Below, one piece after another: positions 1-7,639 of a stretch of 18,135 bases of DNA (position 1 is its first letter; each line of letters opens with the position of its first letter). The DNA is from Pseudomonadota bacterium (GTDB lineage: Bacteria; Pseudomonadota; Gammaproteobacteria; Burkholderiales; Gallionellaceae). Under the pieces are notes generated by a model. The model did no database searches, was not told where the DNA came from, and worked only from the letters and a program-made list of their open reading frames with translations. Both the position numbers and the translations under genes were made by a program. The stretch spans positions 1 through 18,135 of the forward strand of contig JAJZUH010000022.1 of the NCBI GenBank assembly GCA_021847165.1, written 5' to 3'.

Positions 1-233
1 ACAAAAGCTTCGTCCAGGACCTGACTGTCGATCCCGATGACGACGCCCTGGTCGAGGCCATCCTTGCGGTAGCCAGGCTCATGCACGTCAAGGTGGTGGC
101 GGAAGGCGTGGAGACATCCGAACAGGCGGCCTTCCTGAACCTGCGCGGGCAGGTCGTGCACCAGGGCTACCTGTTCGGCAGGCCGGAACCGGCGGACAGG
201 GTGATCGCGGATATCATCCAGAACCTGTCCTAG
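1..233 (+). CDS. EAL-domain protein, C-terminal end (partial)
   Basis: The window opens inside a gene; the frame starting at base 3 gives 76 residues and ends at TAG 231-233. The segment matches the last part of an EAL phosphodiesterase domain, which hydrolyses cyclic di-GMP: a KSFV start, then VVAEGVET (glutamate of the late metal/substrate-binding loop) and QGYLFGRP, the usual C-terminal signature. The motifs visible here are intact, but the EAL motif itself and most catalytic residues lie outside the window, so activity cannot be judged. EAL domains often sit at the end of GGDEF-EAL or PAS-GGDEF-EAL proteins, so the full protein is probably a multidomain signalling protein. The stop overlaps the alr stop on the other strand. 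The domain identity is secure; the full architecture is unknown. Confidence 0.9.
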   Translation, partial: KSFVQDLTVDPDDDALVEAILAVARLMHVKVVAEGVETSEQAAFLNLRGQVVHQGYLFGRPEPADRVIADIIQNLS

Positions 234-1294
234 GCTGCCGTCACCGGCACGCGCGCGGCCAGTGCGCACAGCAGCTCGTAGCTGATGGTTCCCGCCGCAC
301 TTGCCACTTCCTCCACCGGCAAGCCCTCCCCCCACAAGGTGACGCGGCTGCCCACTTCCGCATCCGCCACTTCGCTCAGGTCGACGCCGAGCATGTCCAT
401 CGATACGCGGCCCAGCGTACGGGTGCGCTGCCCGTTCACCAGGATCGGCGTTCCTGTCGGCGCATGGCGCGGATAACCGTCGGCATAGCCGCAGGCCACC
501 GTCGCGATGCGCATCGCGCGGTCGGCGCGGAACTGTCCCGCATAACCGACCCGGTCGCCTGCCTTCAGTTCGCGCACCGAGATGATCTCGCTGCTCAGCG
601 TCATCACCGGACGCAGGCCGAGCTGTTGCGCGCCGGTGTCGGCGAACGGGGACGCACCGTAAAGCATGATGCCGGGACGCACCCATTCGCTGTGTGTAGA
701 GGGATAGCGCAGCAGCGCTGCGGAATTCGCCAGCGAACGCGGCATGCGATAGGCGTCCGTCACCCCCCTGAAGCGCTCCAGCTGTTCCGCGATGCCCTCC
801 GGCTCGTCGGCATGGGCAAAATGCGTCATCAGCACGATCTCGCGCACGGCGGAATGCCGCTTCAACTTCTCCATCGCGGCCGGGACCTGCTCCGGCGTGA
901 ACCCCAGACGGTTCATGCCGGTATTCACCTTGAGCCAGACCTGCAAGGCATTGCGGCGGGGAAAGGCATCCAGCATGGCAAGCTGCTGCGGACTGTGGAT
1001 GACGCTGGCCAGTTCGTATTCGGCCAGCAGCGGCAATTCGTCCGCCCTGAAGAACCCTTCCAGCAGCAGCAAGGTCTGCCGGAAACCGGCCTCGCGCAAG
1101 GCGACTGCGTCGCGCACATCGAGCATCGCGAAACCCTCCGCCTCGGCCAGCGCCGCAGCCGCGCGCAGCAGGCCGTGGCCATAGGCATTCGCCTTGATGA
1201 CCGCCATGATGCGGCCGGATGCAGTGCGCCGCACCACGCGCAGGTTGTTCTGCAATGCGGAAAGGTCGATGCGGGCTTGTATCGGGCGGGACAT
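230..1294 (-). CDS. alr: Alanine racemase
   Basis: PLP-dependent cytosolic enzyme interconverting L- and D-alanine, supplying D-Ala for peptidoglycan. The protein is 354 residues, normal for the family. The PLP lysine is K34 in VIKANAYGHG near the N-terminus. Further family signatures are KVNTGMNRLGF, ANSAALL, RPGIMLYGASP, RVGYAGQF (catalytic tyrosine region of the C-terminal domain) and VSMDM. I chose ATG 1294 because MSRPIQARIDL matches usual Alr N-termini; an in-frame start at 1345 would add 17 residues with no family character. No strong Shine-Dalgarno is visible before either start. The gene is divergent from lplT, separated by 95 bp, and its TAG overlaps the stop of the EAL gene. Whether it is the biosynthetic (alr) or catabolic (dadX) type cannot be told from sequence; a single biosynthetic copy is the simpler reading. 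Confidence 0.96.
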   Translation of the reverse strand: MSRPIQARIDLSALQNNLRVVRRTASGRIMAVIKANAYGHGLLRAAAALAEAEGFAMLDVRDAVALREAGFRQTLLLLEGFFRADELPLLAEYELASVIHSPQQLAMLDAFPRRNALQVWLKVNTGMNRLGFTPEQVPAAMEKLKRHSAVREIVLMTHFAHADEPEGIAEQLERFRGVTDAYRMPRSLANSAALLRYPSTHSEWVRPGIMLYGASPFADTGAQQLGLRPVMTLSSEIISVRELKAGDRVGYAGQFRADRAMRIATVACGYADGYPRHAPTGTPILVNGQRTRTLGRVSMDMLGVDLSEVADAEVGSRVTLWGEGLPVEEVASAAGTISYELLCALAARVPVTAA

Positions 1295-1355
1295 GAAATT
1301 CACGGAAGGGCTGGATAAACTGGCGCGAATGATAGCAGGCCACATATTTTCGTGT

Positions 1356-1361
1356 TATAAA
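1356..1361 (+). promoter_or_regulatory. Possible -10 element upstream of lplT
   Basis: The 95-bp alr/lplT divergent spacer holds a TATAAA hexamer about 30 bp before the lplT GTG start, within an AT-rich patch that contrasts with the surrounding GC-rich DNA. No convincing -35 hexamer lies 15-19 bp upstream, so this is only a candidate. Confidence 0.25.
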
Positions 1362-1389
1362 AGCCCGTCCCTCAAACGATCAACCTATA

Positions 1390-2616
1390 GTGAATCGCGG
1401 CTTCTACACCATCCTGGCGGCACAGTTTTTTTCCGCGCTCGCCGACAACGCCTTACTGTTTGCCGCCATCGCCCTGCTCAAGCAGGATCATGCGCCGAGC
1501 TGGCACACGCCGGTGCTGCAGCAGGCCTTCATCGTGTCGTTCATCCTGCTGGCGCCCTTTGTCGGCGCGTTTGCCGACTCGCTGCCCAAGGGGCGCGTGA
1601 TGTTCATCAGCAACGCGATCAAGATGGCGGGTTGCCTGGCCATGCTGGCCGGGATCGACCCGCTGCTGGCCTATGGCCTGGCCGGCTTCGGCGCGGCAGC
1701 CTATTCTCCCGCCAAATACGGCATCCTCACCGAGTACCTGCCGCCGGCCAGGCTGGTGTGGGCGAACAGCTGGATGGAGGGCCTGACGGTCAGCGCCATC
1801 ATCCTGGGGGCGGTGGTCGGCGGCATGCTCATCACGCCCAGCGTCGCCACGGCACTGCTGCAATACCTGCACGTCCCGCTGCAGGTGACGCCGCCGGAAC
1901 TCTCCATCTTCGTCATCTTCTTCATCTATCTGATCGCCGCGCTGTTCAACCTCTACATCCCGCTGGTGCCCATCGAGCACAAGCCGTTCAGCCGCAGCCC
2001 GCTGTTCCTGCTCAAGGATTTCTGGCACTGCTTCACGCTGCTGTGGAAAGACCCGCTGGGACAGGTTTCGCTGGCCGTCACCACGCTGTTCTGGGGCGCG
2101 GGTGCGACGCTGCGCCTGCTGGTGCTGTCGTGGGCGGCGATCGCGCTGCACTACAGCATCGGCGAAGCCGCCAAACTGATCGCCTGGTTCGCCGTCGGTA
2201 TCGCCATCGGCGCCGTGCTGGCGGCGCGCCTGGTCAGGCTGGAACACGCGGTGAACGTGCTGCCGGTCGGCATCGGCATGGGACTGATGGTGCTGGTGAT
2301 GATCCCCATCACCAATCCCCTGCTCGCCATCCTGCTGCTCATCTGCATCGGCATGATGGCCGGTTTCTTCGTGGTGCCGATGAATGCGCTGCTGCAGCAC
2401 CGCGGCCATCTGCTGATCGGCGCGGGACGCTCCATCGCAGTGCAGAACTTCAACGAGAACATCAGCATCTTCCTCCTGCTGGGTCTTTACGCATTGATGG
2501 AGAAACTCGAGCTCCACCTCAACATCATCATTCTCGTGTTCGGGCTGTTGATGGCAGGCCTCATGGGCCTGCTTTACAAAAAGCACGGCCACGACCAGGA
2601 TAACGGCAAGATTTAA
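1390..2616 (+). CDS. lplT: Lysophospholipid transporter LplT (MFS)
   Basis: Inner-membrane major-facilitator protein of 408 residues. LplT proteins flip lysophospholipids such as lyso-PE to the cytoplasmic leaflet for reacylation by Aas. The N-terminus NRGFYTILAAQFFSALADNA and the stretch YSPAKYGILTEYLPP are typical of the LplT family. Hydrophobic segments run through the whole protein, consistent with about 12 membrane helices. The start is GTG at 1390; the first residues align well with LplT, but no strong ribosome binding site precedes it. The partner acyltransferase gene aas, adjacent or fused in many proteobacteria, is not in this window, so transport of lysolipids specifically is inferred from family membership. 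It is followed after 21 bp by the HlyC/CorC gene, with which it is probably co-transcribed. Confidence 0.88.
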   Translation: MNRGFYTILAAQFFSALADNALLFAAIALLKQDHAPSWHTPVLQQAFIVSFILLAPFVGAFADSLPKGRVMFISNAIKMAGCLAMLAGIDPLLAYGLAGFGAAAYSPAKYGILTEYLPPARLVWANSWMEGLTVSAIILGAVVGGMLITPSVATALLQYLHVPLQVTPPELSIFVIFFIYLIAALFNLYIPLVPIEHKPFSRSPLFLLKDFWHCFTLLWKDPLGQVSLAVTTLFWGAGATLRLLVLSWAAIALHYSIGEAAKLIAWFAVGIAIGAVLAARLVRLEHAVNVLPVGIGMGLMVLVMIPITNPLLAILLLICIGMMAGFFVVPMNALLQHRGHLLIGAGRSIAVQNFNENISIFLLLGLYALMEKLELHLNIIILVFGLLMAGLMGLLYKKHGHDQDNGKI

Positions 2617-2637
2617 CCTCCCTCTCAAGGAGATCGC

Positions 2638-3939
2638 ATGGAAATCTGGATACTCGTGCTGCTGATCCTGCTCAGCGGCTTTTTCGCCATGTCGGAGATG
2701 AGCATCGGCGCGAGCCGCACCGCGATCCTCACGCAGATGGCCGAGGCCGGCAACGAAGGCGCACGCATCGCTGCCGAATTGCGCAACCAGCCTTCCCGCC
2801 TGCTGGCCGCGACGCAGATCGGCCTCACCGCCCTGGCCACCCTGCTCGGCGTGTACGGCGAATCGATGTGGGTGCCGCGCATCGAATCCGCCATCGAGAC
2901 CGACATCGCCATGCTCGCCTTCGCCAAATATCCGCTGGCGCTGCTGCTGGTGGTGGGCAGCATCACCTTCGCCACCATCGTGATCGGCGAGATCATTCCC
3001 AAGCGCATCGCGCTGGCCAGGCCGGAAACCATCGCCTCAGCGCTCGCCCCCCTCATGGCGCTGTTCGCCAGGCTGAACCGCCCGTTCATCTGGGCGCTGT
3101 CGGTGGCCAGCGAAAAGATACTTGCGCTGTTCCCGTTCAAGGAAAGCGCGGAATATCTCGCTGCCGACGAGATCCGCGCCATGATCGCCGCCGGGCGGCG
3201 CGACGGCGGCCTGGACGAGACTTCCGGAGAACTGCTCGGCAACGTGTTCCGTCTGGACGATCGCAAGGTGGCCAGCGTGATGACGCCCGCCAACGACATC
3301 ATCTACCTCGACCTGCAGGCGCCGAGCCAGGTCAACCTGGACAAGATCAAGACCCAGCGCGTCTCGCGCTTCCTCGTGTGCAAGGGCGGCCTCACCCAGC
3401 TGGTCGGCTACATCGAGAGCCGCGAACTGCTGCAGCACCTGCTGGAGAACGAGCAGCTCGATCTCGGCAAGCTGCCGACGCACGCCATCCATTACATCCC
3501 CAATACGCAGTCGCTGATCGGCGTGCTCGAGTTTTTCCGTACGCAAAAGACCCACATTGCCGTCGTCGTCAACGAATTCGGCCAGGCCGAGGGGCTGGTC
3601 ACCATGAGCGACCTGCTTTCCTCCGTCGTCGGCGACGTGCCCAGTTCGGTGGATGAAATGCCGCTCGCCGTGCAGCGCGAGGACGGCTCGTGGCTGCTGG
3701 ACGGCCTGCTGCCGCTGGACGAGATGAAGGAGAAGCTCGGCCTCACCGAGCTGCCCGAAGAGGACCTCGGCAACTATCACACCGTGGGCGGCTTCGTCAT
3801 CACCGCCGTCGGGCACATCCCGAAGAAGGCCGAGACCTTCGACTGGAACGGCTGGCGCTTCGAGGTGGTCGACATGGACAAGAACCGCGTCGACGAGATC
3901 TTCGCCCGCCCCATCGGCGCAAGCATCCCCAGTGACTGA
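2638..3939 (+). CDS. HlyC/CorC (CNNM) family transporter-like membrane protein
   Basis: 433 residues with the standard family layout. An N-terminal DUF21/CNNM membrane domain spans roughly residues 1-185, with hydrophobic segments near 1-22, 55-75, 97-125 and 130-155 and the motif GEIIPKRIAL. A CBS-domain pair covers about 195-320, including VMTPANDIIYLD and VVVNEFGQAEGLVTMSDLL. A C-terminal CorC_HlyC domain covers about 335-425 (DGSWLLDGLLPLDEMKEKL, YHTVGGFV). Family members are linked to Mg2+/Co2+ efflux or divalent-cation homeostasis; the older name hemolysin is misleading. The start is ATG 2638 with AAGGAGA at 2627-2633. It lies 21 bp after lplT, and its stop is 4 bp before the next start, so an operon is likely. 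The exact substrate cannot be determined. Confidence 0.92.
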   Translation: MEIWILVLLILLSGFFAMSEMSIGASRTAILTQMAEAGNEGARIAAELRNQPSRLLAATQIGLTALATLLGVYGESMWVPRIESAIETDIAMLAFAKYPLALLLVVGSITFATIVIGEIIPKRIALARPETIASALAPLMALFARLNRPFIWALSVASEKILALFPFKESAEYLAADEIRAMIAAGRRDGGLDETSGELLGNVFRLDDRKVASVMTPANDIIYLDLQAPSQVNLDKIKTQRVSRFLVCKGGLTQLVGYIESRELLQHLLENEQLDLGKLPTHAIHYIPNTQSLIGVLEFFRTQKTHIAVVVNEFGQAEGLVTMSDLLSSVVGDVPSSVDEMPLAVQREDGSWLLDGLLPLDEMKEKLGLTELPEEDLGNYHTVGGFVITAVGHIPKKAETFDWNGWRFEVVDMDKNRVDEIFARPIGASIPSD

Positions 3940-3943
3940 GCTC

Positions 3944-4924
3944 ATGAAATCCCTCGCCCTCATCGCCGCAACATGCACGCTGCTCAGCCTGGCCGGCTGC
4001 GCCAGCGAACGCACCGATCCGTCCTTGCTGACCTTCGATCAATCCAGGCTGCCGCCTGCCGACCTCGATCTGGCGATCCCCCATCTGGGACCATGCACCA
4101 ACAATCCGGACCGCACGCTGCATCTCAACTCGCAGCAACCCGTCACGGTGCTGGTGCATGGCTGCCGCGGCTCCACCGGGAATTTCCGCGCACTGGCCGA
4201 GGTGATGGCGTTCAACGGCCAGCAGACCGCCTGCTTCGACTACGACGACCGGGACAGCCTGATGCGCAGCTCGGCGCAACTGGCCGCGTCGCTGGACAAC
4301 CTGGCCGGGCATCTGCGCAACAAGCAGATCACCGTCATCGGCCACAGCCAGGGTGCGCTGATCTCGCGCAAGGCGCTGGTCGCAGCGCGCCCCGATCCCA
4401 TGCAGGACCAGGAAACGCAACTGCGGCTGGTCACCATATCGGGCCCGTTCTCCGGCATCGCCTCGGCCGAGACATGCGGCTCGCCTTCTCTGCTCTGGCG
4501 CATCGCGACGCTGGGGATGGTGAAACAGGTCTGCCAGATCATCAGCGGCGACAAATGGTTCGAGATCACCTCCGCCTCCGACTTCATCCGCCAGCCGGGC
4601 GACTTGCGCAAGCAGGTAAGCTCCTACCTGAAGATCGACACCGACGAGCGCGATGCCTGCTACCGCAACGAGGATGGCACTTGCCGGGCAAAAGACTATA
4701 CCTTCAGCCTGGACGAGCAGTATTACCCGCCCGTCGACCGTTCCCAGCCGGTGAAGAACGTCGAGGTCAAGGCCGGCCATGTCGAGATCGTCGGCGACCA
4801 GCGCGTGGCGCCGCGCAAGCTCATCGCCGTCCTGCAGCAGAACGGCATCCTCAACCCGACCGAAGCGCAGCGCAGCGCCGCCTTCGACCGGCTGCTGGCC
4901 AGGCTGTATTCGAACAACGACTAA
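3944..4924 (+). CDS. Lipoprotein alpha/beta hydrolase
   Basis: 326-residue predicted lipoprotein with an alpha/beta-hydrolase fold. MKSLALIAATCTLLSLAGC is a classical lipoprotein signal peptide, with lipobox LAGC and lipidated C19. The oxyanion region is VLVHGCRGS, the nucleophile elbow is GHSQG with S135, and a late KAGHVEIVGD supplies the likely catalytic histidine H279. Several cysteines (CDACYRNEDGTCRA-like region and an early PCTNN) may form disulfides, fitting an exported protein. I chose ATG 3944 because it gives the signal peptide; a GTG at 3932 would add four residues and overlap the previous gene. It starts 4 bp after the HlyC/CorC stop. A lipase or esterase acting in the periplasm or at the outer membrane is likely; the substrate is unknown. 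Confidence 0.85.
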   Translation: MKSLALIAATCTLLSLAGCASERTDPSLLTFDQSRLPPADLDLAIPHLGPCTNNPDRTLHLNSQQPVTVLVHGCRGSTGNFRALAEVMAFNGQQTACFDYDDRDSLMRSSAQLAASLDNLAGHLRNKQITVIGHSQGALISRKALVAARPDPMQDQETQLRLVTISGPFSGIASAETCGSPSLLWRIATLGMVKQVCQIISGDKWFEITSASDFIRQPGDLRKQVSSYLKIDTDERDACYRNEDGTCRAKDYTFSLDEQYYPPVDRSQPVKNVEVKAGHVEIVGDQRVAPRKLIAVLQQNGILNPTEAQRSAAFDRLLARLYSNND

Positions 4925-4934
4925 GGAGTCCATC

Positions 4935-5126
4935 ATGACCAGCCGCACCGCATCGATACTCTGCACCGTCCTGCTGCTTGGCGCATGCGGACAGGGCGAC
5001 AATCCGCCTGCGCCGAAGCTGTTCCAGGAGCAGCGGGATGCGCTCGACAAGGCCAAGGCCGTCGATCCCGCTGCGCAGAAGCAGGATGAAGAACAGCGCA
5101 AGGCGCTGGAGCAACAGACGAAGTGA
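4935..5126 (+). CDS. Small lipoprotein of unknown function
   Basis: 63 residues. Signal peptide MTSRTASILCTVLLLGAC ends in a lipobox (LGAC), giving a lipidated cysteine at residue 18. The mature part of about 46 residues starts with GQGDNPPAPKLF and continues as a charged helix rich in K, E, D and Q (EQRDALDKAKAVDP, KQDEEQRKALEQQ) that could form a coiled coil. A strong TAAGGAGT at 4921-4928 lies before ATG 4935, only 10 bp after the hydrolase stop, so the two are surely co-transcribed. No membrane segment beyond the signal peptide is seen. I do not recognise a named family. The shape recalls small envelope lipoproteins, but that is only resemblance. Confidence 0.85.
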   Translation: MTSRTASILCTVLLLGACGQGDNPPAPKLFQEQRDALDKAKAVDPAAQKQDEEQRKALEQQTK

Positions 5127-5187
5127 AGCGCCGATAAGCAGTTGCTCGGCCGTATCGAGTACCCCCACAACCTCAGGAAGAACCCCC

Positions 5188-5436
5188 ATGAACCTCGTAC
5201 CGATGATTATCCTTACCGCGATAATCGCCCTGTTCCTCGGTTTCTATTACTTTTCGCTGATCATCTCGATCGCGATCTGGTTTCCCCATCATGCCCGGCC
5301 CAAATGGGTCGCCCTGGTGGAGTCGCCAGCCATCGATGCATTCAGGTGGTTCTGGAAATGGATCGCCCCTGCCTGGCTGGTCACGGTCACCGTTGCCATC
5401 GCGTTCATTGCCATCCGGCTGGCGTCGGTGTTTTGA
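5188..5436 (+). CDS. Small two-helix membrane protein
   Basis: 82 residues with two clear hydrophobic segments, about residues 4-32 and 58-80. They are joined by a short aromatic and basic loop (WFPHHARPKW and FRWFWKWIAP). No signal-peptidase site or known motif was recognised. The start ATG 5188 has AGGAAGA about 5-10 bases upstream. It lies 61 bp after the lipoprotein and is the last gene of the plus-strand envelope series; the next gene is 216 bp away. Bias in third codon positions and the preceding ribosome binding site support it being real. The function is unknown; it could be an accessory subunit of an envelope protein encoded upstream. Confidence 0.75.
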   Translation: MNLVPMIILTAIIALFLGFYYFSLIISIAIWFPHHARPKWVALVESPAIDAFRWFWKWIAPAWLVTVTVAIAFIAIRLASVF

Positions 5437-5532
5437 TCCCCGCCTGCCTCGACGACGGCAAAGTGACGCTGCCGCCAGAAAAACCGGCGGCGCTCAAAGC
5501 CTTACCGCAACGGATGCGGCGAACCTCATCTC

Positions 5533-5559
5533 TTGCCGCAATCGATAACGCTTTATAAA
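5533..5559 (+). promoter_or_regulatory. Candidate promoter of the diguanylate cyclase gene
   Basis: The 216-bp spacer 5437-5652 contains TTGCCG (5533-5538), 15 bp, then TATAAA (5554-5559), the latter inside the palindrome CTTTATAAAG (5551-5560). The spacing is shorter than ideal. It is the only AT-rich core in the spacer and would start a transcript about 85 bases before the ATG at 5653. Confidence 0.35.
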
Positions 5560-5607
5560 GGTGGACAAGACCGGCGCACGCCGCTAGGGTATGGTCCGCC
5601 TGCCTGA

Positions 5608-5630
5608 AATCCGGGATCAGGCCCCGGATT
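5608..5630 (+). promoter_or_regulatory. 8-bp perfect hairpin in the leader of the diguanylate cyclase gene
   Basis: AATCCGGG (5608-5615) and CCCGGATT (5623-5630) form a perfect 8-bp stem with a 7-base loop. It ends 22 bases before ATG 5653. No T-run follows, so it is not an ordinary terminator. It could be a leader structure or an operator. It does not match the cyclic di-GMP riboswitch consensus as I know it. Confidence 0.45.
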
Positions 5631-5652
5631 GCCGGGAAACCAGCTTGCAGAT

Positions 5653-7485
5653 ATGTTCACCCAATTCGCCTCTGCCCTTTTCGATCAACTTTACCGGTTC
5701 AGCCTCGCGGTTTGCCTGCTGGCGATGTCTGCCGCGCATGCGCAACCGCTGTCGCTGGACGCATTGCCGTCGGGTTCGCTGGGCGGCTGGACCGACCTGT
5801 ACGCTGAAGAAGGAGGTGTGCTGGATCTGGCGCAGGCGCAGGCTCTGCTGCACGCAGGCAAGTTCCACTCCAGCGACCGCGCGATCCTGTCGCAAGGCAT
5901 CGGCAACAAGCCACAATGGCTGCACCTTGCGCTCATCAACCCCACGGCCGTTCCCATCCCCCTGAAGCTGGTCGTTGGCACGACCTGGACGGACCGCATC
6001 GACGCCTATCTGGTGCATGACGGCCTCCCCCCGCTCAGCTGGCAGACCGGCGATGAGCTTGCGCGAGCCCCGGGGCTCGCGCAGGGGATAGGTTATATCC
6101 TGTCCCCCAGCTTTGCCCCCGGCCGGAGCGACCTGTTTCTGCGCGTGGCTTCGACCGACCCGCTGATCTTCCCCATCGAGTTGCAGACGGCAGAACACGC
6201 CGAAGAACAGCAGCAGCGGGTGCACTACAGCTACGGCTTCATCTTCGGCTTCATGATGGCGCTTGCCGCCTACAACGCGACGCTGTTCTTCGGGTTGCGC
6301 AAGCGCAGCCACCTGTACTACGCGGTGTATCTGGTCAGCCTGATCGTGCTGATCGCCTGTTATACCGGACATGGCTTTGCCTGGCTGTGGCCGGAGCGGC
6401 CGCACGTGCAGCGCTATGCGATCCTGCTCGCGATGGTGATCTACGGTTGCTGCGGATTGCTGTTCGCCAGCCGCTTCCTCGCCCTCAAGGCACATGCGCC
6501 CCGCGCCCTGCGCTTCGTCCGCTTGTTCGCCGCCGCGGGCCTGGCAGCCATCGCGATCAGCATCGTGCTCGACAGCCAGCTCGCCGCCGCGCTGGTCGCA
6601 TTCAATTTTGCCGCGCTGTTCAGCGTGTCGATGGTGCTGCTCGGCCTGCTCACCATGCGGAACAGCCAGCCGTCCGGCCGCTACTTCCTCATCGCGGCCA
6701 TCTTCGGCATGCTCGGTGCGGGCAGCACGACGCTGGCGGTATGGGGCGCGATACCGTTCAACGCGATCACCTACCACGCGCTCGAATTCGGCATGGTGAT
6801 CGAGGCGACGCTGTTTGCGCTGGCGCTGTCATACCGTTTCAACGAGATCAGCGGCAGCCTTGTCGAGATCAACGCCCTGAACGACCAGTTGTCCGCAGAA
6901 GTGACGGAACGCAAAAAGATGGAAGAGCAGATACGGCAACTGGCCTTCCACGATTCGCTCACCGGAGTGCCCAATCGCCGGCTGTTGCTGGATCGGCTGG
7001 AGCAGGCCGTCGCCGCAAGCAAGCGGAAGAAGAGCTACGCCGCGCTGGTCTTCCTCGACCTGGACAACTTCAAACCGCTCAACGATCTGCACGGACATGT
7101 GGTCGGCGACTTGCTGCTCATGGAAGCAGCGACCAGGCTGCAAGCCTGCGTGCGCGAGACGGATACCGTTGCGCGCTTCGGCGGCGACGAATTCGTGGTG
7201 ATGCTGAGCGACCTGGGAGACGACCGGGACACATCGTTCGCGCAGGCCCGCACGGTGGCCGAAAAGATCCTCGCCGCCATCTCCGGCCCCTACCGTTTCA
7301 CGCTCGCCCACTCGGAAGAAACGGTCGCCGACATCGAGCATAACTGCACGGCCAGCATCGGCGTAGTGGTATTCACCGACCATCAGGGCAGCCCGGACGA
7401 CCTGATCAAGCGCGGAGATGCTGCGATGTACCAGGCCAAAATGGCGGGACGCAATACGATCCGCTTCTTCGGTCAGCCCGACTGA
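5653..7485 (+). CDS. 7TMR-DISM diguanylate cyclase (GGDEF)
   Basis: 610-residue inner-membrane sensor enzyme that should make cyclic di-GMP from two GTP. Layout: signal sequence about 1-30 ending ...AHAQ; periplasmic 7TMR-DISM extracellular domain about 31-175; seven hydrophobic helices about 185-400; a short linker helix (ALNDQLSAEVTERKKMEEQIRQL); GGDEF domain about 430-608. The active site FGGDEF is intact (G510-F514). An inhibitory I-site RETD (R501-D504) lies exactly five residues before it, so product feedback is expected. The 7TMR-DISM module typically binds small ligands or carbohydrates in the periplasm; the ligand is unknown. ATG 5653 gives a good signal peptide; a TTG at 5629 would add eight residues and begins inside the leader hairpin. 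No EAL domain is present. It appears to be a single-gene unit. Confidence 0.93.
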   Translation: MFTQFASALFDQLYRFSLAVCLLAMSAAHAQPLSLDALPSGSLGGWTDLYAEEGGVLDLAQAQALLHAGKFHSSDRAILSQGIGNKPQWLHLALINPTAVPIPLKLVVGTTWTDRIDAYLVHDGLPPLSWQTGDELARAPGLAQGIGYILSPSFAPGRSDLFLRVASTDPLIFPIELQTAEHAEEQQQRVHYSYGFIFGFMMALAAYNATLFFGLRKRSHLYYAVYLVSLIVLIACYTGHGFAWLWPERPHVQRYAILLAMVIYGCCGLLFASRFLALKAHAPRALRFVRLFAAAGLAAIAISIVLDSQLAAALVAFNFAALFSVSMVLLGLLTMRNSQPSGRYFLIAAIFGMLGAGSTTLAVWGAIPFNAITYHALEFGMVIEATLFALALSYRFNEISGSLVEINALNDQLSAEVTERKKMEEQIRQLAFHDSLTGVPNRRLLLDRLEQAVAASKRKKSYAALVFLDLDNFKPLNDLHGHVVGDLLLMEAATRLQACVRETDTVARFGGDEFVVMLSDLGDDRDTSFAQARTVAEKILAAISGPYRFTLAHSEETVADIEHNCTASIGVVVFTDHQGSPDDLIKRGDAAMYQAKMAGRNTIRFFGQPD

Positions 7486-7639
7486 GCTGCCCGCTGACGG
7501 GACGAAGCGGCCGTACGCAATAACCGGTCGCCCACCCCGCTCCAAGCTGGGCCCGGACTGGCTAAGACGCTACGACTCATGTACCTTAACATCGTGACCA
7601 CGCCCGGACGGCCCCATCCCACTGCACAGAGGAGCGCAC

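Noticed and set aside
1453..2628. A 391-codon minus-strand frame opposite lplT
   Set aside because: The product is full of H, Q, D and R with low-complexity stretches and no motif; the plus-strand LplT is well supported.
3800..5170. A 456-codon minus-strand frame opposite the lipoprotein hydrolase
   Set aside because: It lies antisense to the plus-strand hydrolase and small lipoprotein, which have signal peptides, catalytic motifs and ribosome binding sites.
5437..5652. Cyclic di-GMP riboswitch ahead of the GGDEF gene
   Set aside because: The spacer has a hairpin but none of the conserved GEMM-I or GEMM-II core blocks that I could recognise.
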